DNA from: Tatumella ptyseos ATCC 33301 | GTDB lineage: Bacteria; Pseudomonadota; Gammaproteobacteria; Enterobacterales; Enterobacteriaceae | Assembly (NCBI RefSeq): GCF_000735525.1 | Contig: NZ_JMPR01000038.1 | Span: forward strand, 157,859-221,858 | DNA: 64,000 bases | Direction of reading: 5' to 3' | In this document: in pieces, positions 36,177 to 44,653 of the stretch | Layout: each line of letters begins with the position of its first letter | Numbering within the stretch: the first letter of the stretch is position 1 | Translations under genes and position numbers: made by a program | The notes under the pieces: generated by a model | Seen by the model: only the letters and a program-made list of their open reading frames with translations | Told to the model about the DNA's origin: nothing | Databases searched by the model: none

Positions 36177-38141
36177 ATGCATAATTCATTACTTTTCCGG
36201 CTTCGTTTTGCCTGCAAAACGACATTTGCCCTTGTGATGGCGTTGGTCATGAGTTTTGTCCTGCAACTGGACACCCCGAAATGGTCGATGATGACAGTGG
36301 CAATTATTGCGGCATCCCCCGCCTTTGCCTCCGGCGGTGAACCCATGACCGGAGTATTGAGATTCCGCGGCTTTCTGCGCCTTATCGGGACCGCTATCGG
36401 CTCTGTCGGTGCAGTGGTGATTATCTGCGGCCTTTCACGGGCACCGGTGCTGATGCTACTGGCCTGCTGCCTCTGGGCGGGGGTGTTCTCCTGGGTGTAT
36501 ACCGTCGTTAAACAGGAGGTTTCTTACGCCTTCGGATTGGCCGGGTACTCCGTCTTTATTATTCTGGTGACTGCCTGGCAGGACCCACAAGCCGCACCGC
36601 AAATCGCAATATATCGTTCACTGGAAATATCGCTCGGACTGCTGTGCATTATATTTTCCGACTTACTGTTTCTCCCCCGCAGTATTAAACCGCAGATCCG
36701 GCGGTTTATTGATGAATGCCCGCTGGCTTTATTCCGCTTAATGAGTTGCTGCTTCACTGCCAGTAATGAGCAGGAGTTTGAAGAGCGTTTTAAACTTATG
36801 CTGGAAGAATGCAAAAAATTTAATGCCATGCGCCAGGTTTTAAAAATGGAGTCGACCCATAATAATCCGTTAGTGCATCAGCGGTTAAAAGGCATTAATG
36901 GTCTGATGTTCCATCTGTGTACCCTGACCTATGAAACCTGGCAATACTTTCAGCAACAGCCGGAAAAGCGCAGCACCAGCTGGTATTTACTGTTTAATCA
37001 TCCCGTCGCAAATAATGCTGCCCTGGCCCAAAAAATTCATCAGTTCAGCCTGCTTATTCCTCAGCTTTCTCCCGGCCAGACGCCTTATGCGCTCTCCTCC
37101 TGGATAAAAGGCCTGAAAGAGTTACGTATTCTGTGCACCGGCGTGCAGTCGAAAGTACCGTTGCATGAGGTCGAAAAAGAGATCATCAGCCGCTATGCGA
37201 TCAATGCCGCTGCCTCGGTGCAGAAGTCTCATGCACTGGTCAACGGTCTGCGTACCTTTCTGACCGGACTGGTGGGATGTTGCCTGTGGCTGACCACTAC
37301 CTCTTCGGCGATCACCGGATTTCTGATTATTTCGAGCATCGTGTCAACCCTGGCGATGCGCGCCGAAAACCCGCGTAAACTGGCTATGGACTTTATCTAC
37401 GGCATGATTTACATCCTGCCCGTCAGCCTGTTCTATTACCTGGTCGTGGTACCGTCCACTCAGCAAAGTTTTCTGCTGCTGATTATGGCCATCAGTCTGC
37501 TGGTTTTCTTTTTCTCCCTCTGCGTACAATGGAAAATTCCTGGCAGCGCGGCTTCCCTGATGTTTATTTTTAACCTGATCCCGATCACTAACCCGGAAAC
37601 ATTCAACTTTAATAACTATATGGACAGCGCTCTGGGGCAGATCCTTGGCGCGGTAGTGACCCTGACCATCATCTGGCTGATCCCGGATTTAAGTAAGAGC
37701 ACCCTGTCGAATGCCCTGCTGCGGAGTATTCTGACCACGTCATTACAGACGCTGACGACTAACCCTAAACGTCGTAAAATCAGCCGACTGAGTGCGTTAT
37801 ATGATGATTTGCTGCTGCTGATCACCATGGATAGCCGTAAACTGATGCGCTACCGGCTGGGTATTAACCTGATCATTATTTACCGTCGTATTACCGCACT
37901 GAATATTCCTAATCTGCAGACACTTTCTGATTTCCACCAGCAAATCCGCGAGGCTGCTCATGACCTGTCTCACCAGCGGATGGCTATACAACGGGAACGT
38001 GCCTACCTGAAGCTTCAGCAATTGCTGCATGAATATCTGCTGGTTATCCGTATTCTGCCGGACCCGGAAAAAATAACCCTGGTCGTCAATGACCTGCAAA
38101 AACTGCTCCTTCAGTACCGGGGAGAATTACTGAGTCGTTGA
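36177..38141 (+). CDS. FUSC-family inner-membrane exporter (AaeB-like)
   Basis: 654-aa membrane protein with the FUSC architecture: N-terminal helix bundle (residues ~10-165; FALVMALVMSFVLQLDTPKWSMMTVAII with the conserved P-W), a cytoplasmic linker, a second helix bundle (~360-510) and a cytoplasmic C-terminus. E. coli AaeB (655 aa) exports p-hydroxybenzoate with the HlyD partner AaeA; here no AaeA-like gene is adjacent. A second FUSC gene lies at 44654-46735. Confidence 0.8.
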   Translation: MHNSLLFRLRFACKTTFALVMALVMSFVLQLDTPKWSMMTVAIIAASPAFASGGEPMTGVLRFRGFLRLIGTAIGSVGAVVIICGLSRAPVLMLLACCLWAGVFSWVYTVVKQEVSYAFGLAGYSVFIILVTAWQDPQAAPQIAIYRSLEISLGLLCIIFSDLLFLPRSIKPQIRRFIDECPLALFRLMSCCFTASNEQEFEERFKLMLEECKKFNAMRQVLKMESTHNNPLVHQRLKGINGLMFHLCTLTYETWQYFQQQPEKRSTSWYLLFNHPVANNAALAQKIHQFSLLIPQLSPGQTPYALSSWIKGLKELRILCTGVQSKVPLHEVEKEIISRYAINAAASVQKSHALVNGLRTFLTGLVGCCLWLTTTSSAITGFLIISSIVSTLAMRAENPRKLAMDFIYGMIYILPVSLFYYLVVVPSTQQSFLLLIMAISLLVFFFSLCVQWKIPGSAASLMFIFNLIPITNPETFNFNNYMDSALGQILGAVVTLTIIWLIPDLSKSTLSNALLRSILTTSLQTLTTNPKRRKISRLSALYDDLLLLITMDSRKLMRYRLGINLIIIYRRITALNIPNLQTLSDFHQQIREAAHDLSHQRMAIQRERAYLKLQQLLHEYLLVIRILPDPEKITLVVNDLQKLLLQYRGELLSR

Positions 38142-38293
38142 CCGCCAGGTCTGTAATGAGGAGCCGGAAGGATGCCCGGGCAGGTCATCCGCCGGGTTTC
38201 CCGCGAGAGGAGTATCGCCGTGCATCTTATGATGTCAGGCGCGCATCCGCCGTGATGTCAATGTCGTCAGTCTGCCAGTGCTTCGCCGGCCGT

Positions 38294-39133
38294 CTATCCC
38301 TGCCGGGAAAGGGGCTGACGGATAACCGGCGGAGGAAATACGCCGTTGATCGCAGCCAGGTCTGTCGCAGTCAGCATCAGGGTTTTCGCCCGGGCCAGGT
38401 GCCCGGGGTGTACCGGACTGTCAGTTTCGATAATCGCGGTCATCCCCGGCTGACGGAGGATCCAGGCCAGTGCGACCTCCGCTGGCTGACAGCGATGGTC
38501 ACGGGCGATCATCTCCAGTACCGGGGCAGTCAGTAACGGGTCCCCGGTGCCACCGAAAGGTGAATAAGCCATGATATGAATACCGGCCTGCCGGCATTGA
38601 TCCAGTAAACGGTATTCAATTCCCCGTGCCGCACAGTGGTACATCACCCGGTTAATAGCGCAGTTTTCACCGCCCGGCAACGCAAGCAGTTGTACGAGAT
38701 CACGGACATCAAAATCCGCAACACCCCAGCCACCGATCAGCCCTTCCTGGCGCAATTTTTCAAGGCTGCGTACCGCAGACGCGAGCAGACCGGGATAGCG
38801 TTTGTGAAGAAGGTAAAAATCAATATGATCTGTTTGTAATCGCTTCAGAGATGCCTGGCAATAACGTCGGGATAACAAGCGATTGGCCGCACCGGAAGCA
38901 ATTTCCGACACCAGACAGACCTCCCGTCTGCGTGTCGCGATCACTTTACCCGCCATACGTTCCGCACGGCCGCGCCCGTACACTGCAGAGGTATCCAGAG
39001 TAGTGATCCCGCAATCTATCGCGCGGTGCAATGCGGCCACAGCCTGTTTTTCCGGGTAACGTCCGTCCCCTGCTGCTTTCGTGCCGGCAGCCAGTGCGGA
39101 AAAAGTCAGTAATTTTTTCATACGGCTCCGCAT
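38294..39133 (-). CDS. Aldo/keto reductase-family protein with altered catalytic lysine
   Basis: 279-aa TIM-barrel aldo/keto reductase-like protein. DTSAVYGRGRAE carries the catalytic Asp and Tyr, DFYLLHKRY the catalytic His, and GGWGVADFD and YSPFGGTG the later barrel strands. The position of the catalytic Lys (normally TK) reads VCLVSEIASG, with Glu instead. It may therefore be inactive as a reductase or have a changed role. Two good starts exist (39133 and 39121). Substrate unknown. Confidence 0.78.
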   Translation of the reverse strand: MRSRMKKLLTFSALAAGTKAAGDGRYPEKQAVAALHRAIDCGITTLDTSAVYGRGRAERMAGKVIATRRREVCLVSEIASGAANRLLSRRYCQASLKRLQTDHIDFYLLHKRYPGLLASAVRSLEKLRQEGLIGGWGVADFDVRDLVQLLALPGGENCAINRVMYHCAARGIEYRLLDQCRQAGIHIMAYSPFGGTGDPLLTAPVLEMIARDHRCQPAEVALAWILRQPGMTAIIETDSPVHPGHLARAKTLMLTATDLAAINGVFPPPVIRQPLSRQG

Positions 39134-39804
39134 CTTTTATCTCCCGGACGGTGACCGGGAGCGATTAAATACAATATTCCGGCGTCTGTCCTGTCTTCAG
39201 ACCTGCTGACACAGGCGGGCTGAAAAGTACTTCTGAGGTAACCTGTGGGTCATTCGTGACCCGGTAAACTCATCTCTTCGGTTATCAGCATACAATTTTC
39301 AGGCCAGGTTGCCTCAGCCGGCAAAAAATACTGCGGGTGACCTCGCCACTCCCTATCCACCGTCGTTTGCCGCCGGTGAATACCGGCCATGACGGCCGTC
39401 AGGATCCGGTGACCTGATGGCCGGAATGATCAGCATCTGTCATACGGCCTCACCGCAGGAGTGTGATCAACAGGTAAAAAAATGGCGCAACCGTGCAAAA
39501 AGAGTGCTGCCGATCGGCGGAGGCAGTGAAACCCGGCGTTCCTCAGAAAACCGTCTGTTCAGCCACTACTTTTCTTTCAGGGGAAGATCCGTAACCGCCT
39601 GGCCCGGACTGATGCAGAGAGATTTGTGAAGGAGAGTGGCTCTACCTTATGAGCTCCGGGTATTACCGCCTGCCCTGCCCGCAGATCATTGCGCGGGATC
39701 CTGAGCAACACGGGCAGCAAAAATTCCCTGATGAAGTATCGCCCGCAACAGTGACGGTTTATGCGGCCGGAGAGTTGCCCGCTGAGCGGCGGGCCTCCGG
39801 CAGG
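39134..39804. other. Intergenic region, no supported gene
   Basis: About 670 bp between the aldo/keto reductase and the ABC-2 permease. A 70-codon open frame at 39417-39629 (plus) and an 86-codon frame at 39649-39909 that overlaps the permease have no recognisable content; I do not call them. Confidence 0.5.
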
Positions 39805-40959
39805 TTATTTAGCCGCACTGGCCGGTTTTACGCGGAAAAACCGGAGAAATGCCTCCCGGCGTTGACGGTTGCGGAAAGTGTTAATCAGAAACTCCAGCAA
39901 GTTAAATAACAGGCAAAGTAACAACAACACCACCACATCGGGCAGTGCATTTTTCCAGGAAAGCCCCATCTGATTTACCCCGGCGATGGCTTTCACGGCC
40001 CAGGTGGAAGGAAGCAGGTCAGAGAGTAATCTGACGCCCCAGGGCATCGCCTGTACCGGCCAGATGGTGCCTGAAATGTAAAAGACCGGCATGGTCATAA
40101 ATGACAGCGTCAGATAAACAATTTCCACACGGCGAATACATTCCGTCAGTAAATTCCCCAGACTGATCACTGCCAGCAGGAAAGGAAAGGTCAGCAGTAA
40201 TATTTCGGCCATACTGGCCGTTTGCCGGTAGCCCAGGACCCACGGCCAGAGGACAAACAGGACTATCGACAGAAAAAGCCAGATAGGCAATAGTGCTGAA
40301 TACGCCCCCAGAATGACCGGCATCGAAGGTTTACCGCTGGCGCTGATGGTCAGATTGACCCGTACACTGGCGATCAAAAGGGAGTGTTGTAATAACATGA
40401 CCAGCAGCCCCGGAAAGATAATAGCCGCAAAACTAATGCCGGGGTTAAACAGCGGTTGTATCACGGCCTTAATGGGCGTTAACACCACACTGGCTTCCGG
40501 GGCGGTAAAACCGTGGTTCAGGAGAATTTCGTTATTATAGTGGGCCAGCATCTGCTGGTAAGCGGCGACCACAGCCTGCTGTATCTGCCCGTTGGGCAAC
40601 CGATTTGTCGCATCCCCGAACACCGGGATCGCCACGGATTCTCCGGCCAGCATTTTCTGTTCCAGATCGACCGGCATAATAATGATCGCAAATAGCTTAC
40701 GCCAGCCCAGATCACGTCTTGCGGTTTCCAGATCCGCATAGTTGATCATATCAATCTTGGAAGTTGCATCCAGGTTACGGATCAATAAACGGCTGGCGGT
40801 ACTGTGATCCTGATCAACCACCGCCACCGGCAGGTTCCAGACCGTGTGGTTCGCATAGACCAGGCTCATAACACACAGCGATATCAGCAAAATCCCCCAC
40901 ATCGGGCGTTGCAACATGCCGGTCAGAACTTTGCGGAACGTCTGAAAAAAAACCGTCAT
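39805..40959 (-). CDS. ABC-2 type transporter permease (YhhJ-like), second copy
   Basis: 384-aa ABC-2 membrane protein: N-terminal TM (MWGILLISLCVMSLVYANHTVWNLPVAVVDQDHSTASRLLIRNLDA), a large periplasmic domain, then five C-terminal helices including FPGLLVMLLQHSLLIASVRV and FYISGTIWPVQAMPWG. Its ATG overlaps the stop of the upstream permease by 4 nt (40956-40959). Third gene of an hlyD-permease-permease operon; no ATPase is encoded nearby. Confidence 0.85.
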   Translation of the reverse strand: MTVFFQTFRKVLTGMLQRPMWGILLISLCVMSLVYANHTVWNLPVAVVDQDHSTASRLLIRNLDATSKIDMINYADLETARRDLGWRKLFAIIIMPVDLEQKMLAGESVAIPVFGDATNRLPNGQIQQAVVAAYQQMLAHYNNEILLNHGFTAPEASVVLTPIKAVIQPLFNPGISFAAIIFPGLLVMLLQHSLLIASVRVNLTISASGKPSMPVILGAYSALLPIWLFLSIVLFVLWPWVLGYRQTASMAEILLLTFPFLLAVISLGNLLTECIRRVEIVYLTLSFMTMPVFYISGTIWPVQAMPWGVRLLSDLLPSTWAVKAIAGVNQMGLSWKNALPDVVVLLLLCLLFNLLEFLINTFRNRQRREAFLRFFRVKPASAAK

Positions 40960-42107
40960 GTCATCGCCTCCTGTGCTTTCAGGCGGGCCGGTAATCGTTT
41001 CCGGACCAGCAGACCGACCACCAGCGGGTAAACCAGTAATAAAGCACAGACACTGGCAACCGGTTGTGCCGGGGCCTGTCGCAGGAACAGATCGAACATG
41101 GCATACAATGCATGGGTCAAGGGTTCCAGATTAGAAATAATCTGAGCCGGTAACGGCATCGATAATTCAGGGACCGCCAGTCCCGAAAATGTCATGGCAA
41201 TACTCACCAGTAGTGCCATCAGCGTATAGGCCGTAATGGCCGAGCGGGTAAAGGTGAACAAAAACACGGCGATACTCTGCGCTGCCATGATGTAGAAAAA
41301 AGCGACACAGTACATATAAAACGCATTACCCACCACTCTGGCATCTGACGCCCAGACCAGCAACGCAATCTGCGCCATCAGCACTGTGGTATAGATAAGA
41401 GTATAGGGAGCCATCTTCCCCAGTAACGACATCGTGAAGGAATTAGAGTAGATCAGCGGTTTACTGCGGGATAACACATAGATCATACAGGCAACGACAA
41501 ACAACTGCATCAGATGGATTGTCGCGGCAAACTGCTGATAATAGATATAGCTGCCACTGGCATTAAACAGGCTCTGGTAGGTTAATGATACCTGAGCCAG
41601 CGTCGGAACCTGCTTACCGATTTTCGCCGCCATAATACTGCGGTACTGACTGTTTAAGGTCGTCATCAGGCCGGTGAAGTCCTGCGTGGAGTAAAGCCCC
41701 GAGGCATAAAACAGCGCGTTATAATAGAAAACCACCTGCGGCTGACGACCGGCCAGCACATCGGCCTCAAAGTCCGTCGGAATATAAACGATGCCGTAAT
41801 CTGCCGCAGTACGTAATTTCTGTTCCGCCTGTTCAAGACCGCCCGGCCACTCCGTCAGTGAGGCATGGGGGCTGGCATCCAGGTCGCGGATTAATTGCCG
41901 TGACAGCTCACTGTGGTCATTATCCACCACCGCTACCGGTAAATTCAGAAGAGTTCCGGCCGAAAAGTTGCTGCTCAGCAGCCAGAACAGTAATAACGGG
42001 AAAATCCAGGTCAGCCAGTGGATCATGGGCCGCCTGAAGGCCGTTCTCAGCTCGCGGTTAAATGCCTGCCTGAAGCAACGACGTCCATATTTTACTTCCA
42101 TTGCCAT
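40956..42107 (-). CDS. ABC-2 type transporter permease (YhhJ-like), first copy
   Basis: 383-aa ABC-2 permease paralogous to the downstream gene: TM1 MIHWLTWIFPLLLFWLLSS, then LLNLPVAVVDNDHSELSRQLIRDLDASPHA, a shared domain with the second permease, and a C-terminal six-helix region including FSGLAVPELSMPLPAQIISNLEPLTHALYAM. It overlaps the HlyD gene end by 16 nt (start could be 42101). Such permeases normally pair with an ATPase; none is present in this operon. Confidence 0.85.
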   Translation of the reverse strand: MAMEVKYGRRCFRQAFNRELRTAFRRPMIHWLTWIFPLLLFWLLSSNFSAGTLLNLPVAVVDNDHSELSRQLIRDLDASPHASLTEWPGGLEQAEQKLRTAADYGIVYIPTDFEADVLAGRQPQVVFYYNALFYASGLYSTQDFTGLMTTLNSQYRSIMAAKIGKQVPTLAQVSLTYQSLFNASGSYIYYQQFAATIHLMQLFVVACMIYVLSRSKPLIYSNSFTMSLLGKMAPYTLIYTTVLMAQIALLVWASDARVVGNAFYMYCVAFFYIMAAQSIAVFLFTFTRSAITAYTLMALLVSIAMTFSGLAVPELSMPLPAQIISNLEPLTHALYAMFDLFLRQAPAQPVASVCALLLVYPLVVGLLVRKRLPARLKAQEAMT

Positions 42108-43060
42108 AATGCACTCATTCCCTGTCGCAATCCTTTCACCGGCTGCAGAGGCCGCAGGCGAACTTCAAAGGTTTTTAAGTCAAAATCGCCGGTTGCCCGT
42201 GTTGCACTTTTGGTCGAAAAGTCTCCCAGAGGGGCGATATAATGCACTTCAGCCTTGATCATCTCATTATTTAATGCCGGAACCCGCAGGTTAATAATGT
42301 CACCTTTTCTGACATGAGCGAGAATATCTTCACGCAGGTTAAAGACAAAATAGGCATCCGGCAGACGAACTAATGTCAGCAACGGGCTGTAGGCTGTCAG
42401 CAGGTCACCGACCTCGGCCGGGATGGGGCCGACTTCACCATCCACAGGGGCTCTGACCACCAGGTCATCCGTCTGAGCTTTAATTTCCAGTAATTGCTGT
42501 TCTGCTTCATCCAGTTGTGCGGCATAAATTTCCCGCTGCTGTGCGCGGTCGCCATGTAACCCTTCATCCAGGTTGGCCTGCGCGCTTTGCATAGATTGCA
42601 ATGCCGTATTACGGGCATTACGCGCATCATCCAGCGCCTGCGCAGAAATATATCCCTTCGCTGCAATCTTCAGTTGCCGGTTATATTCATCCCGGGCATT
42701 TTGGTAGTCTGATGTGGATGAGGCCAGTACGGCACGAAGGTTACGGAGGCTTTCTTCGCGGGTACCACTGAGGGAAAGATCCAGCCGGGCTTTTGCCTGG
42801 TCACGGGCAGCTTCAGCCGCTTTCAGCTGTGCAATCAGTTCCGGGGCCTCCAGCCTCATCAACACTTCACCCGCACGGACATCATCGCCCCGCTGGGCTT
42901 CACGTTCAATAACGCGGCCTTTCGCTTTAGAGGTGACGATAACTTCCGGCGCATCCACCTCGCCCTGTAATAACAATCCCTGATTACTGGCACGAAAGAA
43001 AACAGCCAGTGAAATAATCACTATCATCAGTAATACAGTCAGTATTATTTTTTTATTCAT
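42092..43060 (-). CDS. HlyD-family periplasmic adaptor (membrane fusion protein)
   Basis: 322-aa adaptor with an N-terminal anchor (IILTVLLMIVIISLAVFF), biotinyl-lipoyl half-motif LLLQGEVDAPEVIVTSKAKGRV, a long alpha-helical coiled-coil hairpin (residues ~75-195, heptads such as LKAAEAARDQAKARLDLSL) and the second lipoyl half VRAPVDGEVG. It would bridge the inner-membrane permeases to a TolC-like outer-membrane channel. First gene of the operon; genes overlap throughout. Confidence 0.88.
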   Translation of the reverse strand: MNKKIILTVLLMIVIISLAVFFRASNQGLLLQGEVDAPEVIVTSKAKGRVIEREAQRGDDVRAGEVLMRLEAPELIAQLKAAEAARDQAKARLDLSLSGTREESLRNLRAVLASSTSDYQNARDEYNRQLKIAAKGYISAQALDDARNARNTALQSMQSAQANLDEGLHGDRAQQREIYAAQLDEAEQQLLEIKAQTDDLVVRAPVDGEVGPIPAEVGDLLTAYSPLLTLVRLPDAYFVFNLREDILAHVRKGDIINLRVPALNNEMIKAEVHYIAPLGDFSTKSATRATGDFDLKTFEVRLRPLQPVKGLRQGMSALWQWK

Positions 43061-43536
43061 GCAAACTGCTCCTGTGCACAGTAAAAGTGTTCCATCATCG
43101 CTAACCGCAATTTTGACATAAAAAAAGCATAGAGCATTGATTCAGGTTATGCCCGTGCTCATCCCCGCAATATATCTGTACGGGGATATCTCTGCGTTAA
43201 TAACGTTAACGCCATATTTCAGCAGACGTGTCATCCGCCGTTGCCAATAATTCATAAGGGTGACGTTAATAAATCATCCCCTTCCGCAACCGCGATATCG
43301 TCGCAATAACACGGCTTTGCCCGAAGAAGAGACCGCCCCGACACTCCACAAAGATACCGGAACCACTCCGGACGACATACCGGAGCCTGACAAGAGGGGA
43401 AATAAAAAGTGACAATTCCACATCTCCGGGAACGGGATCACCTATCGAATTGATACAGATTTCCGGATCCACGGCGGTTGCCATCAGGGTTATAGTTTCC
43501 CCTGAATCTTATCTCTCTGCGGAGTCTGCAAACACT
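43061..43536. other. Intergenic region upstream of hlyD operon
   Basis: About 475 bp that must hold the hlyD operon promoter. One hairpin, atccccg / cggggat (43161-43167 with 43181-43187, 13-nt loop), is visible; open frames here are short and unconvincing. Confidence 0.4.
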
Positions 43537-43725
43537 ATGTTTTCTTTGAATCGTTTTAACAGTAAAGAGCTGGCACTGGCCTACGTCAATGGTCAGCAAC
43601 AATCCCTGTCACCGGCGGAATTTCTCCAGGCCGTAACCCGGGCAGAGGCTGAGTTCAGTCAGCTACTCAATGCGTCCTGCCGCCCGGCCGGTCTGACCCA
43701 CCCTGTCTGCGCACTCAGGGGCTAA
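43537..43725 (+). CDS. Small hypothetical protein
   Basis: 62-aa open frame MFSLNRFNSKELALAYVNGQQ... with amphipathic helical composition (SPAEFLQAVTRAEAEFSQLL) and a plausible SD (ggag, 12 nt upstream, rather far). Unrecognised. Its composition looks protein-like, in contrast to other short frames nearby, but translation is not established. Confidence 0.4.
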   Translation: MFSLNRFNSKELALAYVNGQQQSLSPAEFLQAVTRAEAEFSQLLNASCRPAGLTHPVCALRG

Positions 43726-43906
43726 TGCCCGGAAGTCCGTTATTATCCCTTACCCTAAGCACGGATAACAGGCGGTCATCCTGCAGAACAAAACGATCTC
43801 TGTGACCGAAATAGCCACAGGACGGCCCGTAGCCTGTCACAGGGAATAACCGATGATTTCCTCAGGCACCGTGATATAAAAACATTTTTATGCTTCGCCA
43901 GCCGCC

Positions 43907-44614
43907 TTACTGAACTTCCTGACTGAAGAGCCATTGTCTGAAGTCCTTAATTTCATCCAGGCTCATGGTATGCCCCATGCCCGGATACGTCTTAAAGGTG
44001 ATATCCGGCGTGACGCCGCTTAACTGATCCACCGCCTGCCTTGCCAGCGCTAACGGGATCCTTTGGTCAGCATCCCCGTGGCCGATAAAGAAATGTAGCT
44101 GACTGACCTGATGACGCGGAATACTGTTCACTGAAAAATTTGCCGGTAAATGGCCGCTGAAAACAGCAACACCGTGGAACAATTGTGGATACATCAGTGC
44201 GACCTTGTAGGTCATCACCGCCCCCTGACTGAATCCCCCCAGATAGGTATGGCTGGCGGCGACGTGGTATTGCTGTTGCAGGGTTTTCACCGTCGAAACC
44301 ACTGCATCACTGCTGCTTTGCTGATCGGCGGCAACATTCTTCTGTTTATCTGACCCCCGGTACCACTGATAGCTGTCTCCGGCGACCGGTAGCGGCGCCC
44401 GGAGTGAAACCACAATCATATTGCCCGGGACAATGACCGGAAAATCGTTAAAGTCTTGTTCATTCGCACCATAACCATGCATCATGACCAGCATCGATTG
44501 CGGTTTATCCTGCCGGACGGCCGGCATAAATAAATAGGTCAGTTCACTTGCCCGGACCGCCGGTTGTATCAGAAAGATACAAAATACGCCGATCACTGCC
44601 AGTACTTTTTTCAC
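43907..44614 (-). CDS. Exported carboxylesterase/phospholipase-like alpha/beta hydrolase
   Basis: 235-aa hydrolase of the carboxylesterase/YpfH family with a signal peptide (VKKVLAVIGVFCIFLIQPAVRA). Oxyanion region MMHGYGANEQDF, nucleophile GFSQGAVM, acid GHGDADQRIP and catalytic His GMGHTMS complete the Ser-Asp-His triad. I chose the GTG at 44614, which has gagg about 7 nt upstream; the ATG at 44653 adds 13 basic residues and no SD. It follows the FUSC gene on the same strand by about 39 nt and may be co-transcribed. Confidence 0.82.
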   Translation of the reverse strand: MKKVLAVIGVFCIFLIQPAVRASELTYLFMPAVRQDKPQSMLVMMHGYGANEQDFNDFPVIVPGNMIVVSLRAPLPVAGDSYQWYRGSDKQKNVAADQQSSSDAVVSTVKTLQQQYHVAASHTYLGGFSQGAVMTYKVALMYPQLFHGVAVFSGHLPANFSVNSIPRHQVSQLHFFIGHGDADQRIPLALARQAVDQLSGVTPDITFKTYPGMGHTMSLDEIKDFRQWLFSQEVQ

Positions 44615-44653
44615 TCTTTTTCCTCTTATGCTGCTTTTTCTTCCGGTAAACAT

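Noticed and set aside
39417-39629. 70-codon ORF between aldo/keto reductase and ABC-2 permease
   Set aside because: No homology recognised, composition not convincing, no good SD.
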